Assembly (NCBI RefSeq): GCF_027595165.1
Contig: NZ_CP097291.1
Span: 1,612,001 to 1,676,000, forward strand
DNA from: Providencia sp. PROV188
GTDB taxonomy: Bacteria > Pseudomonadota > Gammaproteobacteria > Enterobacterales > Enterobacteriaceae
Direction: 5' to 3'
DNA length: 64,000 nt
Below are positions 55,362 to 63,190 of this stretch, in pieces (the stretch's first letter is position 1; each line of letters begins with the position of its first letter). Made by a program: the position numbers and the translations under genes. Under the pieces are notes generated by a model, which saw only the letters and a program-made list of their open reading frames with translations, ran no database searches and was not told the origin of the DNA.

Positions 55362-55775
55362 CTAAAAAATAAGCGAAAATAATAACCATCCCCACAAGAG
55401 AACCACGCAATAACTGGTACGCTGAAATAATTTGCGAGTGCCTTCCCAGCGACTTTCCATGCTTCGGTTTTCCCTATTTGGGTTTCTAGAGGATTGAGGA
55501 AATAAGAGTCCGAGAGCATTATCAAAGGCTTGGGTATCTCCCTGACGATAAATCAGCGTGAAGAAATGGTGGTCGAGCCATAGGCGGAAAATAAAGTATT
55601 GGCTAGCAAAAAACAGCCCGACACTCACCGCGAGGCTAAAATGTGAGATTGAATCATGAAGCAGTAAAGCGAATTGACCCAATAACGCGAGGATGGCACC
55701 TACGGCAAAATAGCGCCAACTTGCGGTGAATACCACAATCACATCTCCACGGTTTTTATCCATCAATGAACTCAT
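55362..55775 (-). CDS. Small membrane protein at the end of the ynb-like operon
   Basis: The 137-residue protein has two N-terminal membrane helices (about residues 22-40 and 47-65) and one at the C-terminus (about 117-136), with a polar middle part. I do not recognise a family. It overlaps the PAP2/phosphatase gene by 4 bp (ATGA), so it is translationally coupled to it and probably works with that enzyme. E. coli ynbABCD has no such fifth gene. Confidence 0.65.
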   Translation of the reverse strand: MSSLMDKNRGDVIVVFTASWRYFAVGAILALLGQFALLLHDSISHFSLAVSVGLFFASQYFIFRLWLDHHFFTLIYRQGDTQAFDNALGLLFPQSSRNPNRENRSMESRWEGTRKLFQRTSYCVVLLWGWLLFSLIF

Positions 55776-57112
55776 TGCTGTGTTCTCCGTATATGAAATT
55801 GCTGATACCAGTGATGTAACTGTTCAACAGTCGCTGAATTTAAAATCACCTGAGGGCGAACTTGTTCCACATGAGCGATTGCCTCATCGATATTTTCCGC
55901 CATATTTTGATGTACCATCCAAGCCACTACAACCGTCGCACTACGGGAATAGCCTAACTTACAGTGAACATACACCGAACCACTTTGGGCGAGTCTATCC
56001 ATGGTCATAACGGCTTTCTCAATATCCTCGGGGCTTAGAGGTAACAAATCAATCTGTGGCTGACTACAATAATTTTTACCTTGGCTGTAGTTATTGCGAG
56101 GCCACTCGCAAGTCATATCGAGAACGGCTTGAGTTTGCAGTGGATATAACGGGCGTCCTCCCAAAACTATTTTTTCGTTCACAATACTAGGTTGCTGGCA
56201 GCGCTTGGCATAGTAATGATAGGTACCCCAAGCGATCAGGCGATAAGGAAGTAAAACTAATGTGGCAGAAGGAGAAACCTGCCCAGAGGCTGTTTTCTGG
56301 AATATCGAAGCACCAGCACCTAAATAGCCTAGTGTGACGAAAGTTAAGGCGATTGCAGGCCATAGGAGCCACCATGTTGCACCTTGCACGAGAAAGGCGA
56401 GAGCATAGCAGGCGATAGCGCCGACTCCATAGTTTGTTGCTATTTTCAGGCTACGAGGGCTACCGGTATAGCGCCATTGCCAGCGAGTGTTAATGGGTAA
56501 CAAGTAGCTGATGATGACACCAACGGCGAAGCCAGTGATCACATCGATAAAGTGATGCTGCCATGTGGTGAGAACGGAGATCAAAATAAGGATTGACCAA
56601 CTGTGCAGTAACCAGCGCCATTGAGTTGGAGTATGTGCTCGGAAGCGTAACCATAGTAACCACAGTAAAATAATATGCAGTGAAGGGGCTTGGTTATAAG
56701 GTAAGTCAAACAGCTCTAAGCTATCGAACATCCAGCCGAATGCCCCATTGGTTTCAGGGCGAGGAAAGCTGAACTTAAGTGGAAAAAGTAAAAAGCCAGC
56801 ACAGGCGATGAGGGAGGCTGCAACTAAACGCAAACCATGGATGCATTGCTCACGGCGGGTAACACAGACAAACAAGGAAAGCCCATAGAACAGGTCGATG
56901 CTCCAATAGGGGATAATGGTCCATGGCAAAAATGGAATGTGTGTTTCCCATCCGTATACATAAGAAGGCACATTAGGCAGTGTCGCGGTGTAATTATTGA
57001 CTTGCCCATAGGTTAAAAAGAAAAAAGGGGCTAAAAATAGCAACCAAACTAACCCATAGAGCCAAATCTGGCGTCGTGATGTCGGGCGCGTATCTTGGGC
57101 TAAATGGAGCAT
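55772..57112 (-). CDS. ynbD: PAP2 - dual-specificity phosphatase fusion (YnbD-like)
   Basis: The 446-residue protein begins with a membrane PAP2 domain: KFSFPRPETNG (first motif), PSLH (second) and HHFIDVITG (third). It ends with a cytoplasmic cysteine phosphatase domain whose active site HCKLGYSRS lies at about residues 383-391. This double phosphatase architecture is YnbD. It presumably dephosphorylates a lipid intermediate made by the linked genes. The ATG at 57112 follows TAGGA; the frame extends 18 codons upstream. The 167-bp gap to ynbC contains a terminator-like hairpin. Confidence 0.88.
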   Translation of the reverse strand: MLHLAQDTRPTSRRQIWLYGLVWLLFLAPFFFLTYGQVNNYTATLPNVPSYVYGWETHIPFLPWTIIPYWSIDLFYGLSLFVCVTRREQCIHGLRLVAASLIACAGFLLFPLKFSFPRPETNGAFGWMFDSLELFDLPYNQAPSLHIILLWLLWLRFRAHTPTQWRWLLHSWSILILISVLTTWQHHFIDVITGFAVGVIISYLLPINTRWQWRYTGSPRSLKIATNYGVGAIACYALAFLVQGATWWLLWPAIALTFVTLGYLGAGASIFQKTASGQVSPSATLVLLPYRLIAWGTYHYYAKRCQQPSIVNEKIVLGGRPLYPLQTQAVLDMTCEWPRNNYSQGKNYCSQPQIDLLPLSPEDIEKAVMTMDRLAQSGSVYVHCKLGYSRSATVVVAWMVHQNMAENIDEAIAHVEQVRPQVILNSATVEQLHHWYQQFHIRRTQQ

Positions 57113-57224
57113 GGGTTCGGTTCCTATCCTTATTAATCGCCTCTCGATGCACTGAAGGTACATCAATCAGTCATCTGCAAGCCAAGTGAGCTATTTGCAG
57201 GTTAAATGAGAGCTGAGCAGATAA

Positions 57225-57259
57225 AAATACAGGTTATTGATAATGATACCAATAACCTG
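57225..57259 (-). terminator. Terminator-like hairpin between the ynbC- and ynbD-like genes
   Basis: CAGGTTATT (57230-57238) pairs with AATAACCTG (57251-57259); on the minus strand it is followed by TATTTTTAT. It could attenuate transcription into the downstream genes. Confidence 0.7.
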
Positions 57260-57279
57260 TTGGTTAAAAAGATAAATTA

Positions 57280-59046
57280 TTAACGACGCCTTGCAAGGGA
57301 AACACTAAAAATGCCCCAGTTATCGATGGACTGCGTGATTTTTTCGAAGCCAGCTTCTTCGACTAAAGCATCCATTTCGCCTTGGCTGCGGCAGCGCATT
57401 ACCCACGCTTGTCCACCTTGGTGACTTGGCAGTACTCGGGCGATCATTTCAACTTGTGGGTGCCACGGCTGGCAGGTATAGACGAGTAGACCACCAGATG
57501 GAATGGCACGAGAAAGCCCATCAAGGGAAGCGCGGATCAGCTCATTGCTTGGGAAAAGCTCATATAGACCGCTGACAATCCCCAACGTCGGCGCAGGAGA
57601 AACTGCCGCGAGGTCGTCTGCATCAAATGCGTTACCTTCTTCAAAGCGAACTTTATCTTCCAAGTAACGCTCTTTGATATGTAAACGCCCTTGCTCAACG
57701 TTAATTGGGCTGTAGTCGCGCAGTAGAACGGAATCGACTTTTCCGTAGTCATTAATGGCATCAAAAATGTAGCGACCTTGACCCGCGGCAATATCCATAA
57801 TACGAACAGGCTTCCCGTTATTAGTCAGTTCACGAATAGCTTGGCGAATAATGTTTTCAATATTGACTTTACGCTGGCGGATCCCTTGCCAGCCAATACT
57901 GTTGAGGTACTGCCTATCGATAATACGGCCAAATAGACCGGAACCTTGCGCCTCGTTGCGATAGACATAATCGAGGGTAGAGCCGGAATCAAAACCCTTA
58001 TCGTAGCCGATACGTACACCTTCAGATGCTTTGCCTAATGTGCTCATCGATTTGCTCATGATTTTATAAGCAAGGTTTTTCGGGCAGTATTTAGGTAGCG
58101 GTACACTCAATGAGCGGAATGCGTCGGCACTGGTGCTCCAGGTATCTTCGAACTGATAATCATGTTGATACAGAGGAAGTGCAAATAATTTATCAACAAA
58201 TTGACGGATCATTTCGATAGGAATATGGCGTTCTTTTTCACCTAATGTGTCGTGATAAAAACCAGGAAGAATATGCTTCTCTTTAATTGAGGTATTTAGA
58301 CGCTCATAAAATTGATGTTGTGGTTTATGGTGTACCACATAGTCACTACCAGAAATAAACAACTGAGTTGGCAAAGTGATGGCCGCGGCATCCGCTACCA
58401 CCCGGTCTGCGGTGGTATACAGTTCCAAAAGAATATTCACGGCAATTGGGCGCGTGATCAGTGGGTCATTGTTAAACGAGTGGATACGCTGCTCATCGTG
58501 GGTTAAAAACTTGGCTTTTACATAAGAATTCACGTAGAACAAACCGCGAATTTTTTGCATTAACCCTAAGCCTGTACGGGCAAATGGGACGTACAGTTTG
58601 ACCTTAAATGCAGGTGAGGCTAACACCATACCTCGGATTTTAGGCGTATAGTCATGCACCCACGTAGAGACCAAAACGGCGCCGACACTTTGACCAATAA
58701 CAATAATGTTTTCGAATGGGATCTGATATTGCTCTGATACGTAATGGACAAATTCATCCACATCGCGGATGGAAGTACCTAGCGATGGGCTGTAGCCACG
58801 CGGACCCTCATTACGACCGTGTCCACGAGCATCCCATGCAAACATAGCAAAATCAGGGAGGTTCAACTCATCCACTAAATGCGCAACACGACCAGAGTGC
58901 TCATGACCACGGTGAAACAGAATAATGGCTTTATCGGTGATTTGTTCAGTTGGCCAATAACGATAAAACAAATTGGTATGATCACTGGTGGTAAATTGAG
59001 ATTCGACAACAGGACGCTGAGTCGAATAGTCAGTTTGAGCGTTCAT
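57280..59046 (-). CDS. ynbC: Alpha/beta hydrolase - methyltransferase fusion (YnbC-like)
   Basis: The 588-residue protein joins an N-terminal alpha/beta hydrolase (lysophospholipase-like, nucleophile Ser120 in GQSVG, oxyanion region FHRGHEHSGR) to a C-terminal SAM-dependent methyltransferase (IMDIAAGQGRYIFDA, then VLLRDYSPINVEQG). The same fusion is found in E. coli YnbC. It probably acts on a phospholipid or its headgroup. It starts 9 bp after the ynbA-like gene. Confidence 0.9.
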   Translation of the reverse strand: MNAQTDYSTQRPVVESQFTTSDHTNLFYRYWPTEQITDKAIILFHRGHEHSGRVAHLVDELNLPDFAMFAWDARGHGRNEGPRGYSPSLGTSIRDVDEFVHYVSEQYQIPFENIIVIGQSVGAVLVSTWVHDYTPKIRGMVLASPAFKVKLYVPFARTGLGLMQKIRGLFYVNSYVKAKFLTHDEQRIHSFNNDPLITRPIAVNILLELYTTADRVVADAAAITLPTQLFISGSDYVVHHKPQHQFYERLNTSIKEKHILPGFYHDTLGEKERHIPIEMIRQFVDKLFALPLYQHDYQFEDTWSTSADAFRSLSVPLPKYCPKNLAYKIMSKSMSTLGKASEGVRIGYDKGFDSGSTLDYVYRNEAQGSGLFGRIIDRQYLNSIGWQGIRQRKVNIENIIRQAIRELTNNGKPVRIMDIAAGQGRYIFDAINDYGKVDSVLLRDYSPINVEQGRLHIKERYLEDKVRFEEGNAFDADDLAAVSPAPTLGIVSGLYELFPSNELIRASLDGLSRAIPSGGLLVYTCQPWHPQVEMIARVLPSHQGGQAWVMRCRSQGEMDALVEEAGFEKITQSIDNWGIFSVSLARRR

Positions 59047-59055
59047 AATTATTCC

Positions 59056-59679
59056 TTAATTATTTTCCGATACTGCACTTAATTCAGTCAGTGCGCGGCG
59101 AATACGGTTATAGCAGGTATAGGACAACAGCAAGGCAAAGATGACAAACAGGATATTGATCCAACTTGCGGTCATCAGTTGCGGAAAAATACAGACAAAC
59201 AACCCGAGCGCGCCAAAAACAAAAGCACGATCGCTTTTGCCTACGGGACCATCATAACGCCGAGATGCGCCAATCGCTTGAGCAATGACGCCGATAAATT
59301 CAGTCAAAACGCTGAGGAATAGGATCAGTAAAATCCACCAAAATGCATGCGGGAAAATCAGCACGAAAGGCAGGTATAAGGCAACATCAGAAATGACGTC
59401 GCCTAACTCATTTAGCATTGCTCCAAGGTGACTTTTTTGGTTATGTTCACGTGCCAGCATGCCATCAATAGCATTGAGCGCCATGCGAATGAAAAGGACA
59501 AACGGCAGCAGGATAAACAAATAAGGGCTAGGGAAAATGGCTAATAGAGCACCAACGATAATGGATAACCCTAATGCTGCGAGGGTGACTTGGTTGGCTG
59601 TAATTCCCGCCTCAAAGAGCTGACGAACGATAGGGCGTAACAGATTCTGAAACTTCGGTTTCAGATCATAAATGGTCAT
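59056..59679 (-). CDS. ynbA: CDP-alcohol phosphatidyltransferase-like protein (YnbA-like)
   Basis: The 207-residue membrane protein has about five to six helices and the CDP-alcohol phosphotransferase motif in altered form: NAIDGMLAR ... GAMLNELGDVISD. The first and third Asp of the usual D-xx-DG-xx-AR-x8-G-xxx-D-xxx-D are Asn. I recall the same first change in E. coli YnbA, so it is probably a trait of the subfamily. It should transfer a phosphatidyl or related group to an alcohol. The gene normally following it in E. coli, ynbB (CDP-diglyceride synthase-like), is missing. Confidence 0.88.
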   Translation of the reverse strand: MTIYDLKPKFQNLLRPIVRQLFEAGITANQVTLAALGLSIIVGALLAIFPSPYLFILLPFVLFIRMALNAIDGMLAREHNQKSHLGAMLNELGDVISDVALYLPFVLIFPHAFWWILLILFLSVLTEFIGVIAQAIGASRRYDGPVGKSDRAFVFGALGLFVCIFPQLMTASWINILFVIFALLLSYTCYNRIRRALTELSAVSENN

Positions 59680-59767
59680 TCACTCATCCTTAAAATATGC
59701 CGCATAGTGTGCAGTTTAGTGCTATATCAATACGCGATTATGTTTTAGCTGCAATAAGAGCTGTCCT

Positions 59768-59847
59768 AAGTTCACTGTTACAACTATTTATCGTGATAAC
59801 TATTCACCGTGACAGCAATTTATCGTTACAGTGATTCATAGTGACAA
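59768..59847. repeat. Five tandem imperfect 16-bp repeats
   Basis: Five contiguous 16-bp units begin at 59768, 59784, 59800, 59816 and 59832 (for example CTATTTATCGTGATAA, CTATTCACCGTGACAG, CAATTTATCGTTACAG). Positions 4-5 (TT), 7 (A), 10-11 (GT), 13 (A) and 15 (A) are the same in all five. They lie 89-168 bp upstream of the ynbA-like start codon. The period is about one and a half helical turns. They probably form an array of protein-binding sites, which is inference. Confidence 0.75.
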
Positions 59848-59929
59848 CAAAAAGAGACTCAACGATTACTTCCTAAAAGAGCAACTGAGAATTTAGAGGG
59901 AATGGATAGAAAAAAGTTCGCGTGTTTCA

Positions 59930-59968
59930 AAAAAGAAAAGACGCGCAGCCTTTAAAGAAAATGCGCGT
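59930..59968 (-). terminator. Terminator of the AraC-family gene
   Basis: ACGCGCA (59941-59947) pairs with TGCGCGT (59962-59968); on the minus strand CTTTTCTTTTTT follows. Confidence 0.82.
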
Positions 59969-59978
59969 TTTCTGAGGG

Positions 59979-60815
59979 TTAAATAGAATAAGCCATATCC
60001 AATTCATGAGTGGCTTTATTATTGCACTTATGATTAAGAGTAGAACGCATGCGTTTAAATTGGCTTGGGGTCATATTAGTGAGTTCTTTAAATTTACGGC
60101 AGAATGCGCTGTGGTCGGCGTAGGCACATTTAATGGAAATATCCGTAATCGAATAGTCTTCTTCTAATAATTCAATCGCGTGTTCAAGGCGTTTCTTTTG
60201 AATATATTGTTGGGGAGTAATATGAAATACCGTTTTAAATTGACGATTGAGTTGTGATAATGACAACCCTGAAATCTCAGCCAGAGTCGTTATTTTAATG
60301 GCAGTATCAAAATGCTGACTAATATAGTGTTCAACGCGTCCCAATTGACCATTTAATTTTGGACTCACTGATTTTTCATCCTGCAAATCTACCGAAATTC
60401 CCGCAACACCGATAACCTGATTTTTAGTATCAAAAATCGGCACCTTGGTTGTTAAACACCAGCCTAATAACCCTGCCTTATAGAGATGTAATTCTAGTTT
60501 ATTGATAACACTGATTTTTTTCTGCATAACCAAATAATCTTGAGAGCTATAACTTTGGCCTAAATCTGCATGGAAGATATCTTCTGCAGTTTTTCCTATT
60601 ACGCCATTTGGTTGATCAACTTTACACCGTTTAGCCAAGTTTTCATTGGCAAGTAAGTATTTGGCATTACGGTCTTTAACGAAAAAAGTCACATTAGGAA
60701 GCGTATTAATCAGTGGCATCACTAGCCCAAGATGATTTAACAAATTATTAATATTATCTACGGGAAAAAGCATGTTTTCCTGACTAATCAACAACAGTTT
60801 ATTTAAATCAATCAT
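59979..60815 (-). CDS. PAS-domain AraC-family regulator, probable hydroxyproline regulator
   Basis: The 278-residue protein has an N-terminal PAS-like sensor domain (about residues 30-145: LPNVTFFVKDRNAKYLLANENLAKR ... GVAGISVDLQD) and a C-terminal AraC-type double HTH (about 160-265: ISGLSLSQLNRQFKTVFHITPQQYIQKKRLEHAI). It is divergent from the hydroxyproline genes, the usual position of the pathway activator. The ATG at 60815 follows GGAG; a TTG seven codons upstream is in frame. The ligand is presumably hydroxyproline or a pathway intermediate (inference). Confidence 0.85.
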   Translation of the reverse strand: MIDLNKLLLISQENMLFPVDNINNLLNHLGLVMPLINTLPNVTFFVKDRNAKYLLANENLAKRCKVDQPNGVIGKTAEDIFHADLGQSYSSQDYLVMQKKISVINKLELHLYKAGLLGWCLTTKVPIFDTKNQVIGVAGISVDLQDEKSVSPKLNGQLGRVEHYISQHFDTAIKITTLAEISGLSLSQLNRQFKTVFHITPQQYIQKKRLEHAIELLEEDYSITDISIKCAYADHSAFCRKFKELTNMTPSQFKRMRSTLNHKCNNKATHELDMAYSI

Positions 60816-60967
60816 ATTGCGCTCCAATGCATTCAACTAATTTTAATAGTTATCTGAAATGTTTTTAAATTGTGCAGAAATACGCATGGGTTGATTCGAA
60901 AGATATCAAGAGTTGTTTACATAAATCAAGCATTCTATTAACAAATGATATTAATAAGGATGAACTG

Positions 60968-61918
60968 ATGCAGAGTAAATATAAGAAAATTGAAGTCATT
61001 GACTCTCATACCGCAGGAGAACCGACACGTTTAGTAATTGAGGGTTTTCCTGATTTAGGGAATGCAGACATGGCGTCGCGCCTGCAAAAATTACGTACGG
61101 AATATGATCATTGGCGCTGCACAACGATTTTAGAACCACGTGGAAATGACATTTTAGTGGGCGCATTACTTTGCAAACCAGTGAATCCGAAAGCTGCCGC
61201 CGGGGTGATTTTCTTTAATAACGAAGGCTACTTAGGTATGTGTGGTCACGGCACCATTGGTTTGGTCGCATCATTGCATTACTTAGGGCGCATAGGTTAC
61301 GGGGAGCATTTAATTGAAACCCCTGTCGGGGATGTGACCGCTAAATTACATGAAGATGGTAGCGTGAGCATTCAAAACGTCTACGCATACCGCTATCGCA
61401 AAGCCGTCCAAGTCAACGTGCCGGAGGTTGGGCTAGTGACTGGGGATATTGCATGGGGAGGAAACTGGTTTTTCCTCGTCGAAAATTCACCACTCGCTAT
61501 CCAGTATAGGAACGCGAAGGCGCTGACTGAAATCTGTTTGAAAATCAAACAAGCCCTTGTTGACCAAGGTATTTTTGGTAAAGATAACCAAGAAATCGAC
61601 CACATCGAACTATTTGGTCATTGCGAAGATGCGGATAGCCAAAGTTTTGTTTTATGCCCAGGCGGTGCCTATGACCGTTCTCCTTGTGGCACGGGAACAA
61701 GTGCCAAGCTGGCGTGTCTTGCGGCAGACAACAAGCTCGCAGAAGGCAAAATTTGGCGTCAGGCAAGTGTCATCGGTAGCCAATTCCAAGCTAGCTATCA
61801 GATTGCAGATGCTAATGGCATCATCCCGACTATTCGCGGAAATGCCTATATCAGTGGCGAAAATACCTTATTGATCGATGAAAACGACCCGTTCCGCTTT
61901 GGGATCACGGTGGAGTGA
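60968..61918 (+). CDS. 4-hydroxyproline 2-epimerase (proline racemase family)
   Basis: The 316-residue enzyme interconverts trans-4-hydroxy-L-proline and cis-4-hydroxy-D-proline. Both catalytic cysteines are present: Cys92 in MCGHGTIG and Cys240 in [10 protein letters not shown]. This argues for an epimerase or racemase and against the related dehydratases, which have Thr at one site. The ATG at 60968 follows AAGGA; 32 codons upstream are in frame and implausible. The oxidase gene follows after 9 bp. The neighbouring genes favour hydroxyproline over proline as substrate. Confidence 0.9.
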   Translation: MQSKYKKIEVIDSHTAGEPTRLVIEGFPDLGNADMASRLQKLRTEYDHWRCTTILEPRGNDILVGALLCKPVNPKAAAGVIFFNNEGYLGMCGHGTIGLVASLHYLGRIGYGEHLIETPVGDVTAKLHEDGSVSIQNVYAYRYRKAVQVNVPEVGLVTGDIAWGGNWFFLVENSPLAIQYRNAKALTEICLKIKQALVDQGIFGKDNQEIDHIELFGHCEDADSQSFVLCPGGAYDRSPCGTGTSAKLACLAADNKLAEGKIWRQASVIGSQFQASYQIADANGIIPTIRGNAYISGENTLLIDENDPFRFGITVE

Positions 61919-61927
61919 GGTAAGCCA

Positions 61928-63175
61928 ATGGATAACAAATATTCTGTGATTGTGGTGGGTGGTGGCATTGTCGGGCTCAGTATTGCGTTATCTGTCCAGA
62001 ATCAAGGCACGGGCGTTTTATTGGTCGACAAAAACCAAATTGGATCTGGTGCTTCATTTGGCAATGCAGGGCATATCGCCACGGAGCAGGTTTTTCCTGT
62101 GGTTGACCCCTCCGTTTTGAAATCAATTCCTAGCATGTTGCTCGACCCGTTAGGCGCATTGCGTATTGATTGGCGTTATATATTGCCGCTCACACCATGG
62201 TTACTGAAATTGTTGGGCAATATGCGCCACAAACCGTTTATGCATATTCACCACGTTCTCTCCATGCTCAATGGGGCATCATTGGCTTCTTGGCAGGCAT
62301 TTTCTAAGCAGTGGCAGTTAGAGGATTTAGTCAAAATCCAAGGTTCTTTGCTGGTGGCTGAGAAACAGTCGACCCTCGAAAAACTGCGTCGCCACGGTGA
62401 GTATTTAAATAGCATGGGGGTGCATAACCAATTCTGGGATCAATCCCAACTGTTGGCACAGCAACCTGAACTTGCCAATAACCAAATCGGTGGATTGTTC
62501 TATCCCGAGACTGGACATGTGGTGGATCTCGCCTTAATGCATGAGCGATTAACTCAAGCATTCATACAGTTAGGGGGAAAAGTCCTGACTGAGTGTGAAG
62601 TCACGGCGATTGATTCGTCATCGGCGAGCCAAGCTCATTTAACCACATCACAAGGCACATTTATCGCTGATAAAGTGGTGATTGCGGGTGGTGCATTTTC
62701 GAAATCGTTAGTGAAGATGGTGAGCCGCATTAATGTGCCGTTAGAAACGGAGCGCGGTTATCACTTGATGCTGCCAAATGAAAAAGGGCGTTTATCAATT
62801 CCCATTTCCAGTATGGATCGCCGCTTTATTATGACGCCGATGAACGGTGGGTTGCGTCTTGCGGGTACGGTGGAATATGCGGGACTAAAACGCCCACCGA
62901 ATATGCAGCGCGCTCGTCACTTTTTACCGTTAGCTAACCCGATGCTAAAAATGCCATTGGATAGCCAGAATACCAGTGAATGGATGGGTTTTCGTCCCAC
63001 TATCTCAGATTCCTTACCGGTCATAGACCAAAAAGGCCCGTATGTTTTTGCTTTTGGGCATCAACACTTAGGGCTAACACAAGCGGCAATTACCGCAGAT
63101 ATCGTTAATAACATGATCCACGGGCAACCGACACCGCTCGATTGCTCGCCTTTTTCGATAAAGCGCTTTCTTTAA
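61928..63175 (+). CDS. FAD-dependent D-amino acid (D-hydroxyproline) dehydrogenase
   Basis: The 415-residue DadA-like protein has an N-terminal FAD motif (VIVVGGGIVGLSIALS, residues 7-22) and the typical C-terminal WMGFRPTISDSLPVID and FAFGHQHLGLTQA. It should oxidise cis-4-hydroxy-D-proline to 1-pyrroline-4-hydroxy-2-carboxylate and pass electrons to the quinone pool. It lies between the epimerase and the deaminase-like gene, with short gaps. A D-amino acid dehydrogenase of other specificity is the alternative. Confidence 0.88.
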   Translation: MDNKYSVIVVGGGIVGLSIALSVQNQGTGVLLVDKNQIGSGASFGNAGHIATEQVFPVVDPSVLKSIPSMLLDPLGALRIDWRYILPLTPWLLKLLGNMRHKPFMHIHHVLSMLNGASLASWQAFSKQWQLEDLVKIQGSLLVAEKQSTLEKLRRHGEYLNSMGVHNQFWDQSQLLAQQPELANNQIGGLFYPETGHVVDLALMHERLTQAFIQLGGKVLTECEVTAIDSSSASQAHLTTSQGTFIADKVVIAGGAFSKSLVKMVSRINVPLETERGYHLMLPNEKGRLSIPISSMDRRFIMTPMNGGLRLAGTVEYAGLKRPPNMQRARHFLPLANPMLKMPLDSQNTSEWMGFRPTISDSLPVIDQKGPYVFAFGHQHLGLTQAAITADIVNNMIHGQPTPLDCSPFSIKRFL

Positions 63176-63190
63176 TTCAGGAGAATTATA

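Larger units (their letters stand above)
59680..59978. promoter_or_regulatory. Promoter region of the ynb-like operon
   Basis: This 299-bp region lies upstream of the ynbA-like gene and downstream of the AraC-family gene. It contains the 16-bp repeat array (59768-59847) and a terminator (59930-59968). No gene is seen. Confidence 0.6.

Noticed and set aside
59768..59847. CRISPR array
   Set aside because: The 16-bp units are contiguous without spacers and imperfect, and no cas gene is present.
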